Shown: positions 32,709 to 42,571 of the stretch, one piece after another | How the letters are laid out: each line of letters opens with the position of its first letter | Position numbering within the stretch: the first letter of the stretch is position 1 | NCBI GenBank assembly: GCA_029558515.1 | Contig: JAKQEM010000042.1 | Location: forward strand, 1 to 64,000 | From: a bacterium | GTDB taxonomy: Bacteria > Patescibacteriota > Gracilibacteria > Peribacterales > Peribacteraceae | Reading direction: 5' to 3' | DNA: 64,000 bases | The notes under the pieces: model-generated | Database searches by the model: none | The model's input: the letters and a program-made list of their open reading frames with translations, nothing else | What the model was told of the DNA's origin: nothing | Made by a program: the position numbers and the translations under genes

Positions 32709-35700
32709 ATGTCTTCTATTTTCGCAGCGCGCGCTGCTTCCGGCCATGCCCGTATCGCGATCAGTGCCCTCGCCGCTCTGGTAGTCGTCGTTGCGACGGT
32801 CGCATTCTTTTCGTGGGAGACTGTTCCGGTTGCCGGCAAGGAGTATCCCGTCAGGCAGAAGGTCATGTCGCAGAGCAGTTTGCACTTCAGTTTTCCCGAG
32901 CGCATGGATCACGCGAGCGTGGAGGAATCACTGACTTTCCCGGACGATCTGCACGGGACGATGCGATGGGAAGACGAGGTTCTCGTGTTCGACCCGGCCG
33001 AGCCGCTCACGACACAAGCGATCTACGCGTTCACCTTGCCGCCCTCCGTCCACGCGGCGTCGGGTGTTCCTTTGGGACGATCCCTGCGGTACGTGTTCAC
33101 CGTGGCCGGACCCCCGGTGGTCGCCGCGCGCATTCCGCTGCCGGATGCCGAGGAAATCAAGGCCGCTTCGAAAATCACACTCGTGTTCGATCGTCCGATG
33201 ATCGCGCTGGCGCAGGTGCAGGGAACCTTCGCCAAGGATGCGGACAGTGCAGGCGAGTGGCCGGTGACGATCCGGCCCGAGACGAAGGGGCGCTGGCGTT
33301 GGATCTCCACGGTGGCGCGGGAATTCGTTCCCGAAGAAAGACTGCTGGAAGGGACGCGTTATACCGTCACGGTGCCCGCAGGCATCACGTCCGTCTCGGG
33401 TGATGAGACGGAGGAAGATTTTTCCTGGTCTTTCGAGACCGTGCGTCCGAAGGTGCAGGAGACGGAACCTGCGTCGGGAACAGCCATCGCCGGTCCCTCG
33501 ACCGTCATTCGTCTTATGTTCAATCGTTCCATCGATCTTGCGAGTGCCGACGCGAACATCGTTCTCTACAGGGAAGACACTGCGCCATCCTCTGCCGCGT
33601 CCGACGCGGTTGCTCCCGTCGGCACGCGTCTCGCCCTGCGGGAAATGAGCTATGGGACCCAGAACATGGATGGCGCGGACACTGTCGATCCGATGACGGT
33701 TTTGGTGCGTCCCGCAGAGCCGCTGACGTTCGAAACGTCCTATGTCTTGGAGATCGGGACGGAGCTGAAAGGAACGGAAGGAACGCTTGGCATGGCGGAA
33801 CCGTATCGACTGCGCTTCTCGACCGTCGGGGATCTCACGGTGGAGTCCGCTCGCTTTGAACCGATGGGCGAGGAAATCCTGATGATCTTCAGTAATCCCA
33901 TCGACCCCGAGACGCTCTCCGGCGGCATACGCATCGTGCCTGCTCTTTCGGCAGAGGGTGCGGAATCCTGGACCGTCAACGAGTGGGCGGATGCGCGCGA
34001 GGTGCGCGGGTATCCGGCGTTGAAACCCAGTACACAGTACACGGTGACGATCGGCACAGACGTGAAAGATCAGAGCGGACAAGCGTTGAAGGAGCCGCAC
34101 ACGTTTTCCTTCAAAACGCCGCAGACGCCCCCGCGCGCTTTCATTCACTCCAAGGGAGCGTTCGGTATGTTCGAACGCGGCAAGCCGCCCGTCTTCCACT
34201 TGAACGCCGTCAACGTCAGCCGCCTCGACGTCGCGTTCGCACAACTCTCTCTGCAGGATCTCCTGCACCTGCGTTCCACGGATCGGTACGGGGAGAGGGC
34301 CGTTGCTTTGGAAGACAAAGCCCTCTTCCACAGTTGGCAGCTTCCCACGCAGCAGTCACTCGATGAATGGGAGGTCATCGCATTCGATCCGGAAGAACGT
34401 CTGGGTGCGACGCTCGCTCCCGGCATCTACGCGCTGCAGATGACGGCGCCGGAGTACAGGGTGCCCTGGGATCCCTCCAAACCGGGCATCGAGAAGCAGA
34501 TCTTTGCGATCACCAATCTCGCCGTCACGCTCAAGTATTCGGGCGATGACGTGCTGGTGTGGGTGACGGACATGCAGACGGGCGCGGCTGTTCCCGATGC
34601 GCGCATTGCGCTCCATACGCTCGACGGACGCACGCCGGTTTCGGGTCGGACGGACCGGGAGGGATTCTTCACCTCCGCGTACTCCATCAAAGAATTTGTG
34701 ACGAGTAACAATGAGTGGGAACCCGAGTTCTGGGTGACGGCGGAAACGGAGGACGATTGGGCGATGGTGGCAAGCAATTGGTATGATGGCATTCGGCCGT
34801 GGCAGTTCGGAATGAACGGAGATTTCCGTTCGGCGCAGGCGGGTCCGTACCGATTGGACGGCTACCTCTTCACCGAGCGGCCGATCTACAAGGCGGGGGA
34901 CACCGTGCACTTCAAGGGGATCGCGCGGCTGCGCGACTGGGACGGTGCGTTCTCAGCGCCCTCCGGCCGCAGTGCTTCCGTGCGCATCACGGACGCGCAG
35001 GGCAATGAGATCGTTCTCAAGACGTTCCCCGTCAATGCCTTCGGCAGTTTCAGCGGCTCCGTAGTCATCGATGCGGGTGCGGCGCTCGGCATGTACACGC
35101 TGCAGGCGGGCATGTCGCCGGATGATGACATCTGGAACAACCAGATCGGCGGTTCCTTCTCGGTCCTCGCGTACCGCAAACCCGAGTACCAAGTGTCCGT
35201 CACGCCGGATCGGGAAGATTACTTCCACGGTCAAACGGCATCCGCGCAGATCGAAGGGTCGTACTACTTCGGTGCGCCGATGAGCGCTGCGACCGTGCGT
35301 TGGCGCGCGCGGACGACGGACTACTTCTTCAACAGAGTCACCGACGGCTGGTACTCCTTCTCCACGCAGGACGCCTGGTGCTGGTACGACTGCGACCGCG
35401 CCACGGAGTTGATTGCCGAAGGAGAGGGAACGTTGGATGAGGCCGGTCGCATGCGCATCGATGTGCCGATGAGCCTGGAAGGCAAAGAGCTCAGCCAAGT
35501 GCTGACCATCGAGGCCGATGTCACCGATGCCAACAATCAAGTGGTGAGCAACCGCGCCTCCGTGTACGTCCACAAGGCCGACGGCTACATAGGCATCAAA
35601 ACGCAGGAGTACGTGGTGCAACCGGAAGAGGAGACGACGGTGGAGCTGATCACGGTGCATCCGGACGGGACGCCACTCAGTCATCAATCCGTCACGATGC

Positions 35701-38700
35701 GTCTCTTCGAACGCACGTGGAATTCCATTCGCAAGAAGAGCGTGGACGGTGCGTACTACTACGACAACGAGCCCAAAGACACGTTCATGCGCGCGTTGAC
35801 CGTGACGACGGACGCGCAGGGCAAGGCGACGGCACCCGTGCGCATTCCTGCGGGCGGCGAGTACCGCATCACTGCGACGGTGCGTGACGGCGAGGGGCGG
35901 GAAGCGGCCGCGGCGGTGAGCGTGTACGCATGGTCCCCGAGGTACGTGCATTGGCCGCGCACCAACTCCGACCGCATGGAAGTGCAGGCCGACAGGCCCG
36001 AGTACAAGCCGGGGGACACCGCATCCATCCTCATCAAATCGCCGTATCAGGGGGCGGGGGTGAAAGCGCTCGTTACCGTGGAGCGCGAAGGCATTCTCTC
36101 GCGAAGCGTCATTCCCATCACGTCCAACGCGCAGTCCATCGAGATTCCCGTCACGGAGGAGTTCATCCCCAATGCGTACGTCTCGGTGGTGGTGGTGAAG
36201 CCGCGGCAGGGGGAGACGTTCGATGAAAGCGGGACGGATACGGGAGCGCCGGCGTTCAAAATCGGTTATGCGAAACTGGTCGTGGATGCTGCGAGTAAGA
36301 AGCTTTCTGTCGGCATCACGCCGGACAAAGCGCAGTACGCGCCCGGTGAAACGGTGACGGTGACCATCCGCACGACCGACGCCGCGGGTACGGGCGTCCC
36401 GGCGGAACTGTCACTCGGCGTGGTGGATATGAGCTTGCTCGCGCTCAGCAGTTTCGAGACACCCGACCTCACGCGCCTCTTTTATGCGCAGCGCGGTCTG
36501 GGCGTTGCGACGGCGCACCTCTTCACTTTCCTGCTGGAACGATTCAAGCCGGGGTCCAAAGGGGGCGGCGGCGCCGATCTCGAATCGCGCGCACGCGGGA
36601 ATTTCACGGATACCGCGTACTGGAATCCGTCCATCGTCACCGATGCGAACGGGAAGGCGACGGTGCGGTTCCGCTTGCCGGATAATCTCACGACGTGGCA
36701 ATTCCTCGCCATCGGGTCCACGCAGGATCATCGCTTCGGATCGCAGGCCGTGACCGTCATCGAAACCAAGAAGGCCATCGTCCGTCCGGTGCGACCTCGT
36801 TTCGCCGTGCGGGGTGATCGCATCGAACTCGGGGCCATCGTGCACAACTTCCTGCCCGGGACGCAGACGTTCACCGTGAGCTTGTCAGGATCGGGATTCA
36901 CAACGATCGACGCGGACACGATGCAGGTGACGGTACGGAGCGGCGAACAGGAGAAAGTTCTGTTTCCGATCATCGCGGGAACGGATGGAACGCTCACGAT
37001 GCGCCTGCGTGCGCAGACGCAGGGGGCAGCCGATACCATCGTCGAATCGATTCCCGTGTACGCATTTTCCACGCCGCAGTCGACGGCGACCACCGGCTTC
37101 ACTGAGAACGTCGCGGTGGAAAAAGTCATCGCGCCCACCCGGTCCGATGCCCGGGACGGAACGCTGGCGATCACCGTGGCGCCGACGCTCGCCGCATATC
37201 TGCCCGATGCGCTCGAGTATCTCTCTGCGTATCCGTATGGCTGCACGGAACAAACGCTCTCGGCTTTCCTGCCCGCCGTGGCGTTGCTGCGGCTCGAGGA
37301 GATCGGGGGGAGAACGGGAGAAAAGCATCGGGAATTGGAGGAGCGTGTGACACAGGGGTTGGGACGGATCTACGCTTTCCAACGAAGCGACGGGGGATTC
37401 GGGTACTGGGAGACGAGCAGCCGGAGTTACGCGCCGCTCTCCGCGTACGTACTCTACGGGTTGACCGTCACGAAACAGGCGGGTTTCAGTGTGGATGAGA
37501 AGGTCATCGATCGTCTCGCGGGGTACCTGGAAGCAGCGTTGCGCAAAAAGGATGACCGGGTGGAGACGGATCTCGCCACGCGCGCCGCCATGTTGCATGC
37601 GCTGGCCGGAGCGGGGAGGGGGGACGTCAGTTTGCTCAATAATCTCCATGCGCAGAGGGACGCACTGCCGCTCTTCGCCCGCGCCCAACTCGCGCTCGCT
37701 TTCGAGCGCACGACTCCGGGTTCGACGCAAGCCCGCACGATCGTCGACGAACTCCTCAATGCCGCGAGGGTCGACGGTCGCGGCACGCATTTTGAGGAAG
37801 AAGACGACGCTCTGTGGGGACAGTTCATGAACACGACGGATCGCACGACGGCGCTGGTGTTCGAGGCATTGCTCACGGTCGATCCGGAGAACGTCCTCAT
37901 TCCGAACGTGATGCGCTTCCTGCTCACCGCGCGACGCGACGGTCACTGGGATACCACGCAGTCCACCGTGCAGGCACTCCTTGCGTTTGCGACGTTTCTG
38001 GAACGGACGGGTGAGACCGACGCGACGTTTCGTGCGGGCGTCACCGTCAACGGTGACAGTGCGATCGATTGGTCGGTGGAAGAACGGACGCATCTCAATG
38101 TGCGGAGCAAAGAAATCGATCTGGATGCATTGCTGCGCGGACGGGAGAACGATGTGCGGATTGAAGTGGAGGGAAAGGGCAGACTCTATTACGATCTCCT
38201 CCTCTCCTACCTCTTCACCGGCGAGCGCATCGCACCGTCCGAGGAGGGAATTGGCATCACGCGTGACGTGCGTTCCCTCACGTCGAAGAGTACTCAGTAC
38301 GCCGTCGGGGAAACCTACGTCGTCACGCTCACGATCACGGTGCCGGAGGAGCGCAGATTCGTCGCAGTGGAGAGCCCCGTTGCCGCCGGGATGGAGCTGA
38401 TCGACCTCACGCTGGAAACGTCGCAGCAGTCGCTCCTTTCCGATGCGGATGATTCTATGCGGACGTGGGACGAATCGTACTGGGAGAGCGGCCTGTGGCG
38501 TTTCGCGCATCGCGAAGTGCGTGATGATCGATTGTTCCTCTTTGCCGAAACGTTGCCCGCCGGGGTCTATCAGTACCGCTATCTGATGCGTGCGACGACG
38601 CCGGGTGTCTATCGGGAACGTCCCGCCCGCGCCTTCGAAATGTACTTCCCGGAAGTCTTCGGACAGACGGAGGGCTCTGTCGTCACCATTAAGGATCAAT

Positions 38701-38702
38701 GA
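32709..38702 (+). CDS. Bacterial alpha-2-macroglobulin with thioester motif
   Basis: 1997 residues from ATG 32709 (MSSIFAARAAS), after which a membrane anchor appears at about 12-33. The first 450 residues hold Ig-like Big_5-type repeats (FDRPMI, FNRSID, FSNPID). Macroglobulin domains, a bait-like region and the A2M family stretch (LGVVDMSLLAL, near 1240) follow. The thioester site YPYGCTEQ has Cys at about residue 1512, and the alpha-helical thioester domain comes next. The protein should trap foreign proteases at the cell surface. Its gene overlaps that of PBP1C by four bases, the same pairing known in proteobacteria (YfhM-PbpC), where A2M is thought to protect a cell whose wall is breached while PBP1C repairs it. 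Confidence 0.9.
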   Translation: MSSIFAARAASGHARIAISALAALVVVVATVAFFSWETVPVAGKEYPVRQKVMSQSSLHFSFPERMDHASVEESLTFPDDLHGTMRWEDEVLVFDPAEPLTTQAIYAFTLPPSVHAASGVPLGRSLRYVFTVAGPPVVAARIPLPDAEEIKAASKITLVFDRPMIALAQVQGTFAKDADSAGEWPVTIRPETKGRWRWISTVAREFVPEERLLEGTRYTVTVPAGITSVSGDETEEDFSWSFETVRPKVQETEPASGTAIAGPSTVIRLMFNRSIDLASADANIVLYREDTAPSSAASDAVAPVGTRLALREMSYGTQNMDGADTVDPMTVLVRPAEPLTFETSYVLEIGTELKGTEGTLGMAEPYRLRFSTVGDLTVESARFEPMGEEILMIFSNPIDPETLSGGIRIVPALSAEGAESWTVNEWADAREVRGYPALKPSTQYTVTIGTDVKDQSGQALKEPHTFSFKTPQTPPRAFIHSKGAFGMFERGKPPVFHLNAVNVSRLDVAFAQLSLQDLLHLRSTDRYGERAVALEDKALFHSWQLPTQQSLDEWEVIAFDPEERLGATLAPGIYALQMTAPEYRVPWDPSKPGIEKQIFAITNLAVTLKYSGDDVLVWVTDMQTGAAVPDARIALHTLDGRTPVSGRTDREGFFTSAYSIKEFVTSNNEWEPEFWVTAETEDDWAMVASNWYDGIRPWQFGMNGDFRSAQAGPYRLDGYLFTERPIYKAGDTVHFKGIARLRDWDGAFSAPSGRSASVRITDAQGNEIVLKTFPVNAFGSFSGSVVIDAGAALGMYTLQAGMSPDDDIWNNQIGGSFSVLAYRKPEYQVSVTPDREDYFHGQTASAQIEGSYYFGAPMSAATVRWRARTTDYFFNRVTDGWYSFSTQDAWCWYDCDRATELIAEGEGTLDEAGRMRIDVPMSLEGKELSQVLTIEADVTDANNQVVSNRASVYVHKADGYIGIKTQEYVVQPEEETTVELITVHPDGTPLSHQSVTMRLFERTWNSIRKKSVDGAYYYDNEPKDTFMRALTVTTDAQGKATAPVRIPAGGEYRITATVRDGEGREAAAAVSVYAWSPRYVHWPRTNSDRMEVQADRPEYKPGDTASILIKSPYQGAGVKALVTVEREGILSRSVIPITSNAQSIEIPVTEEFIPNAYVSVVVVKPRQGETFDESGTDTGAPAFKIGYAKLVVDAASKKLSVGITPDKAQYAPGETVTVTIRTTDAAGTGVPAELSLGVVDMSLLALSSFETPDLTRLFYAQRGLGVATAHLFTFLLERFKPGSKGGGGADLESRARGNFTDTAYWNPSIVTDANGKATVRFRLPDNLTTWQFLAIGSTQDHRFGSQAVTVIETKKAIVRPVRPRFAVRGDRIELGAIVHNFLPGTQTFTVSLSGSGFTTIDADTMQVTVRSGEQEKVLFPIIAGTDGTLTMRLRAQTQGAADTIVESIPVYAFSTPQSTATTGFTENVAVEKVIAPTRSDARDGTLAITVAPTLAAYLPDALEYLSAYPYGCTEQTLSAFLPAVALLRLEEIGGRTGEKHRELEERVTQGLGRIYAFQRSDGGFGYWETSSRSYAPLSAYVLYGLTVTKQAGFSVDEKVIDRLAGYLEAALRKKDDRVETDLATRAAMLHALAGAGRGDVSLLNNLHAQRDALPLFARAQLALAFERTTPGSTQARTIVDELLNAARVDGRGTHFEEEDDALWGQFMNTTDRTTALVFEALLTVDPENVLIPNVMRFLLTARRDGHWDTTQSTVQALLAFATFLERTGETDATFRAGVTVNGDSAIDWSVEERTHLNVRSKEIDLDALLRGRENDVRIEVEGKGRLYYDLLLSYLFTGERIAPSEEGIGITRDVRSLTSKSTQYAVGETYVVTLTITVPEERRFVAVESPVAAGMELIDLTLETSQQSLLSDADDSMRTWDESYWESGLWRFAHREVRDDRLFLFAETLPAGVYQYRYLMRATTPGVYRERPARAFEMYFPEVFGQTEGSVVTIKDQ

Positions 38703-41062
38703 CCCGGCGCACACGCATCCGGCTGGCGGTCCTCGTTCCGCTTCTCCTCCTTCTCCTGATCATCCTCTGGCCGCTGCCCGCAGTCGTGCGGCAGCCGGGG
38801 AGGTCGGGGGCCGTGCAGATCACCGATCGCGACGGCAAACCGCTCTACGAACGGCGAGAGGAAGATGCGGGCTCGCAGGACTTCAGCGCGCTCAAGGATA
38901 TTGCTCCTTCCTTCTTACAAGCGCTGATCGCCGTCGAAGATCGTCAGTTCTACCGGCATGGCGGCGTGAGTCTGCGCGGCATCGGACGAGCGCTTCTGCA
39001 GAACGTCCGCGCGGGACGGGTGGTCTCCGGCGGGAGTACGCTCACGCAGCAGTTCGTCCGCATGCGTCTTGCTCCGCCGCGGCGCACGATTCTCTACAAG
39101 ATCAAGGAAGCGCTCTTTGCGTGGAAACTGGAACGTGTCCGCTCCAAGGAAGAGATATTGGAATCGTACGTCAATGAAGCGTACTTCGGACATCAAGCGT
39201 ACGGCATCGGCGCGGCGTCGCGCACCTACTTTGGCAAGACGTCCGCGGAACTCTCGCTCGCCGAGAGCGCGATGCTCGCGGGGTTGGTGCAGTCGCCGGG
39301 CGTCCTGGATCCCTTCCGGAACATGGATGGCGCAAAACGGCGGCAGCAGCTGGTGCTGGCTGCCATGCGGACCGTCGGTGCCATCAATCAGGAACAGGAG
39401 AGCGACGCCCTGTCCGAACCTCTGCGACTGTCATCGGCACGCGTGTCCATTCGGGCGCCGCACTTTGTTCTGTGGTTGCCGCAGATCCGACCGGAAGCTT
39501 TCGTGCCGGGATCATCAGTGCGCACCACCATTGATCTTTCCCTGCAGAGCGAAGTCGAGCGGATCGTCGAACGGAAGATGGAGGAGTTGCAGGATCGCAA
39601 TGTCACCTCAGCGGCCGTCGTCGTGCTCGATGCGCGCACTGGCGATTTGCTCGCGATGGTCGGATCGGCCGATTACTTTGATGACGCCCACGATGGCGCG
39701 GTCAACGTCGCTCTCTCTCCGCGTCAGCCGGGGTCCGCTCTCAAACCTTTCACCTATGCGCTCGCGTTCGCGCAGGGACGGACCGCCGCCACGACCGTCG
39801 CGGACGTCGAGACGCAGTTTTTCACGCAGGAAGGCAATCCGTATATCCCGCGCAATTACGATTTCGGCTATCACGGGCTCGTGCGGTATCGCGAAGCGCT
39901 CGCCAATTCCTACAACATCGCGGCCGTGAAGGTACTGGAGCACGTCGGCGTCCCCGTCCTCCTTTCCTTCCTCAAGAGCGCGGGCATCTCCACGCTCTCG
40001 CAGTCGCCCGAGCACTACGGTCTGGCGCTCACGCTGGGGGATGCCGAAGTGACGCTTTTGGACCTTGTCACCGCATACGCCGTCTTTCCGCGCGGCGGCA
40101 AGACGATGGGTGTGCGCGTGTGGGAGGAGGATCCCGTTGTCGCAGGCGCGCAGATTCTCGATCCGCGCATCGCCTGGCTCATCAGCGATATTCTCAGTGA
40201 CTCTTCCGCGCGCCTTCCGCAGTTCGGAGATGATTCTCCCCTCACGTTCTCGCGCCCCGTCGCAGCCAAGACGGGCACCACGCGCAATGCCCGTGACAAC
40301 TGGGTGATCGGGTTCACGCCGGACGTGCTGGTGGGCGTGTGGGTGGGCAATGCCGACAATACTCCCATGCGCGGGACGTCGGGTGTCACGGGCGCTGGTC
40401 CCATCTTCCATGATGTCATGGAGGAGGCCATGCGCCTTCTCCCGCCGCGGGATTTTGCCCGGCCTGCGGGACTGGTGAAGAGGACCATCTGTCGTCTTTC
40501 GGGCGCACTGCCCACCGATGCCTGCCCGCATACCATGGAGGAATGGTTCATCGCGGGAACGGAGCCGCAGCAAGCCGATACGCTTTTTCGTACCCTGCGC
40601 ATCGATGCTCGCAACGGGCTGCTTGCCACCGAAGAGTGTGAGGACACGGAGGTGATCGAACGAACATTCGCGTTCTTTCCGCCCGAGCTCACGACGTGGG
40701 CGCGGGAGAACGGATGGGAAGCTCCGCCCGTGGATTATTCCCCGCTCTGCAATTCTTCGCGCACGGGTTCTCCTTCGTCTGCCTCTCCCGTTCGCTCCGC
40801 ATGGCTCACCATCGAGCGGCCGCAGCAGGGTGACAGTTTTCTCCTCGATCCGCTCATTCCCGACGATGCCCAGCGCGTGATCTTCCGTGCGAGTGCAAGC
40901 GACGATGTGCGCACAGTGACGTGGTTTGTGGACGGGAAGGAAGTCGGTACGGGCATCGCTCCGGATTTTCGCTTCGACTGGTTGCCGACCGTCGGAACTT
41001 TCACCGTGGAAGTCCGAACAGGAGACGTGAGTGATCGGCGAACATTCGAAGTGATCCGATGA
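38699..41062 (+). CDS. pbpC: Penicillin-binding protein 1C
   Basis: 787 residues. An N-terminal membrane anchor (about 9-30) is followed by a glycosyltransferase 51 domain (about 45-215; catalytic Glu80 in VEDRQFYRHGGV, and GGSTLTQQ). The transpeptidase domain has Ser346 in GSALKPF, NSYNIAAV and the AKTGTTRNARDNW triad element. A C-terminal BiPBP_C domain spans about 700-785. It polymerises and cross-links peptidoglycan at the outer face of the membrane. Translational coupling (ATGA) to the A2M gene supports a joint role in wall repair and defence against proteases. Confidence 0.93.
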   Translation: MTRRTRIRLAVLVPLLLLLLIILWPLPAVVRQPGRSGAVQITDRDGKPLYERREEDAGSQDFSALKDIAPSFLQALIAVEDRQFYRHGGVSLRGIGRALLQNVRAGRVVSGGSTLTQQFVRMRLAPPRRTILYKIKEALFAWKLERVRSKEEILESYVNEAYFGHQAYGIGAASRTYFGKTSAELSLAESAMLAGLVQSPGVLDPFRNMDGAKRRQQLVLAAMRTVGAINQEQESDALSEPLRLSSARVSIRAPHFVLWLPQIRPEAFVPGSSVRTTIDLSLQSEVERIVERKMEELQDRNVTSAAVVVLDARTGDLLAMVGSADYFDDAHDGAVNVALSPRQPGSALKPFTYALAFAQGRTAATTVADVETQFFTQEGNPYIPRNYDFGYHGLVRYREALANSYNIAAVKVLEHVGVPVLLSFLKSAGISTLSQSPEHYGLALTLGDAEVTLLDLVTAYAVFPRGGKTMGVRVWEEDPVVAGAQILDPRIAWLISDILSDSSARLPQFGDDSPLTFSRPVAAKTGTTRNARDNWVIGFTPDVLVGVWVGNADNTPMRGTSGVTGAGPIFHDVMEEAMRLLPPRDFARPAGLVKRTICRLSGALPTDACPHTMEEWFIAGTEPQQADTLFRTLRIDARNGLLATEECEDTEVIERTFAFFPPELTTWARENGWEAPPVDYSPLCNSSRTGSPSSASPVRSAWLTIERPQQGDSFLLDPLIPDDAQRVIFRASASDDVRTVTWFVDGKEVGTGIAPDFRFDWLPTVGTFTVEVRTGDVSDRRTFEVIR

Positions 41063-41082
41063 ACGCAGAGATGACGCTTGGA

Positions 41083-41418
41083 TCAGAGATCACAGTCGTC
41101 CGTCATCGACGTGCAGTTCGTCGCATCGCGTATGCATGAGATTTTTTCACCTTCCCACGCGGCGCATTCCTGCAGGCAGGAGACCAGACCATCGTTGAAA
41201 ATCTGCTGGGTGGCGCCCGGGACCAATGTCAAACATTGATCCACGTAATTGTTGCACGCAGCGTCACAGGGGCTTGCATCAGCGCGAGAGTCCGATTCGG
41301 CATTATTCAGTATGGCGCCGGTGATGGAGGCAGGTTCATCGGTCGGTGCTTCGACCGCGCATCCCGAGAGAATCGGCAGCACGAGGAGGGACGCGAGTAT
41401 GAAAGAGGACGGTTTCAT
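41083..41418 (-). CDS. Small Cys-rich lipoprotein
   Basis: 111 residues. The signal peptide ends in the lipobox LSGC (Cys20), so the mature protein should be lipid-anchored. The mature part has eight further Cys (CDAACNNYVDQCL ... CLQECAAW ... CIRDATNC ... DDC), probably all in disulfides. No family is recognised. It is convergent with pbpC. Confidence 0.7.
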   Translation of the reverse strand: MKPSSFILASLLVLPILSGCAVEAPTDEPASITGAILNNAESDSRADASPCDAACNNYVDQCLTLVPGATQQIFNDGLVSCLQECAAWEGEKISCIRDATNCTSMTDDCDL

Positions 41419-41451
41419 GGAGAATGGGGAAGAGGGAGAAATGAGCAGGTT

Positions 41452-42027
41452 CTATGGTACCACTGTTCTTACTGCGAGGCTGCGACGGAAAACTCGCATA
41501 TTCCCATCCAGTTCTTGTGCCAATGCGGGATGCTCTGCGAAGAATCCGTCCCATGCACAGATGCCCCGCATGCGTCGCATCACTTCGGCAAGCATGGGTT
41601 GTATCGCCGCGATGTGCATCGCATCATCCTGATTCGCTATATAGTGCGGGAGCCGTGCAAACGGAATCGCTTCGGCATGCGGGTGTCTTTTGTTGTCGTA
41701 CGGGACATAGGGTCCGCAGTGATCGGTGGTAAACAGCCAAAAAGTCAGAATTTTTTGTACTCCTGCTTGAGTGGAGCGAGCGTACGAGAGGATGGGATCA
41801 TTGAGCAGGGGATAGAGCTGATGTGCAGGGAGTCCGCATTCTTCAAAAATTTCCCGCATTGCGGCTTTTTCTTTGCTTTCTCCTTGCTCTCTTTTTCCTT
41901 TGGGTAACTCATAGCAAAGGCCGTTTCTTGATTGTTTTGTTGTCAGTATCACTTCGCAAGTTTGTTTCTTCCTCCATGGAATGACGATGCCGCCGTAGGA
42001 TGTGGGCAGATTAGTACGTCTTTTCAT
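41452..42027 (-). CDS. Nudix hydrolase
   Basis: 191 residues from ATG 42027, supported by TTGCGC, a 17-base spacer, TAGCAT and an eight-base gap. The Nudix box GKREQGESKEKAAMREIFEECGL matches GX5EX7REUXEEXGU. The N-terminal YGGIVIPWRKKQTCEVILTTKQS and PKGK segments resemble diadenosine-polyphosphate or NDP-sugar types, but the substrate is not determined. A C-terminal extension of about 60 residues follows the core. Confidence 0.88.
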   Translation of the reverse strand: MKRRTNLPTSYGGIVIPWRKKQTCEVILTTKQSRNGLCYELPKGKREQGESKEKAAMREIFEECGLPAHQLYPLLNDPILSYARSTQAGVQKILTFWLFTTDHCGPYVPYDNKRHPHAEAIPFARLPHYIANQDDAMHIAAIQPMLAEVMRRMRGICAWDGFFAEHPALAQELDGNMRVFRRSLAVRTVVP

Positions 42028-42099
42028 CGCGCGAGATGCTAGATCCATGCAAGAACGTGCGCAATAGTATGACGGCGCGGAGATTGGTGCATGCAACAA

Positions 42100-42465
42100 T
42101 CAGCGTTTCTTCTTCGTCTTGTTCTCGTTGATGCGGAATTTCGTGATGCGCCGGATGAGATCCAGCGGCAGCGGTTCATCCAGCGGGAATTTCACGGTGC
42201 CTCGTGTTTGCTTGTACGGTTTCAATTCCTTGGAGAATGCGATGATGCCGGAAGGCGTCGGATAGAACCCGATGTGATGGCGGAATCCTCCGAAGTGCAC
42301 CACGTTGCCGTTCAGTTGGTATGTCGGGATGCCGTAGTCGATGATTTCCTTGGCTTGTGGCGCCGCCTCTCGAATCGTTTGCCGCATTTCTTCCAAAGTC
42401 ATCCGTACATCTTCGGGATGAGAAGCGATGTAGGCATCCACGGCGGGAGAATTTTGATGCGACAT
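42100..42465 (-). CDS. DUF1801 / YdhG-like protein
   Basis: 121 residues. AVDAYIASHPEDVRMTLEEMRQTIREAAPQAKEIIDYGIPTYQLNGNVVHFGGFRHHIGFYP is typical of the DUF1801 family, as are the later FSKELKPYKQTRGTVKFPLDEPLPLDLI features. Function is unknown; some relatives are linked to iron transport or to stress. TAGAAT six bases before the ATG predicts a leaderless transcript. It is divergent from the kinase-like gene at 42572. Confidence 0.85.
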   Translation of the reverse strand: MSHQNSPAVDAYIASHPEDVRMTLEEMRQTIREAAPQAKEIIDYGIPTYQLNGNVVHFGGFRHHIGFYPTPSGIIAFSKELKPYKQTRGTVKFPLDEPLPLDLIRRITKFRINENKTKKKR

Positions 42466-42559
42466 GGCTGTATTCTACTCTATGCAGGCATTTTATCCGA
42501 ATAAGAAAATTGTTCAAAAGAAGGGAAATAGTTGATATTGGCTTTGGTGCATCTCCCCC

Positions 42560-42565
42560 TAGAAT
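42560..42565 (+). promoter_or_regulatory. -10 box of the APH-like gene
   Basis: TAGAAT at 42560-42565 with TTGGCT at 42538-42543 (16-base spacer). The ATG at 42572 is six bases beyond the -10 box. Confidence 0.55.
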
Positions 42566-42571
42566 ACCGTC

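Noticed and set aside
32928-38714. Several long frames on the minus strand opposite the alpha-2-macroglobulin gene (up to about 600 codons)
   Set aside because: GC-rich third positions produce long antisense frames. None has a recognisable domain or promoter, while the forward frame has full A2M motifs.
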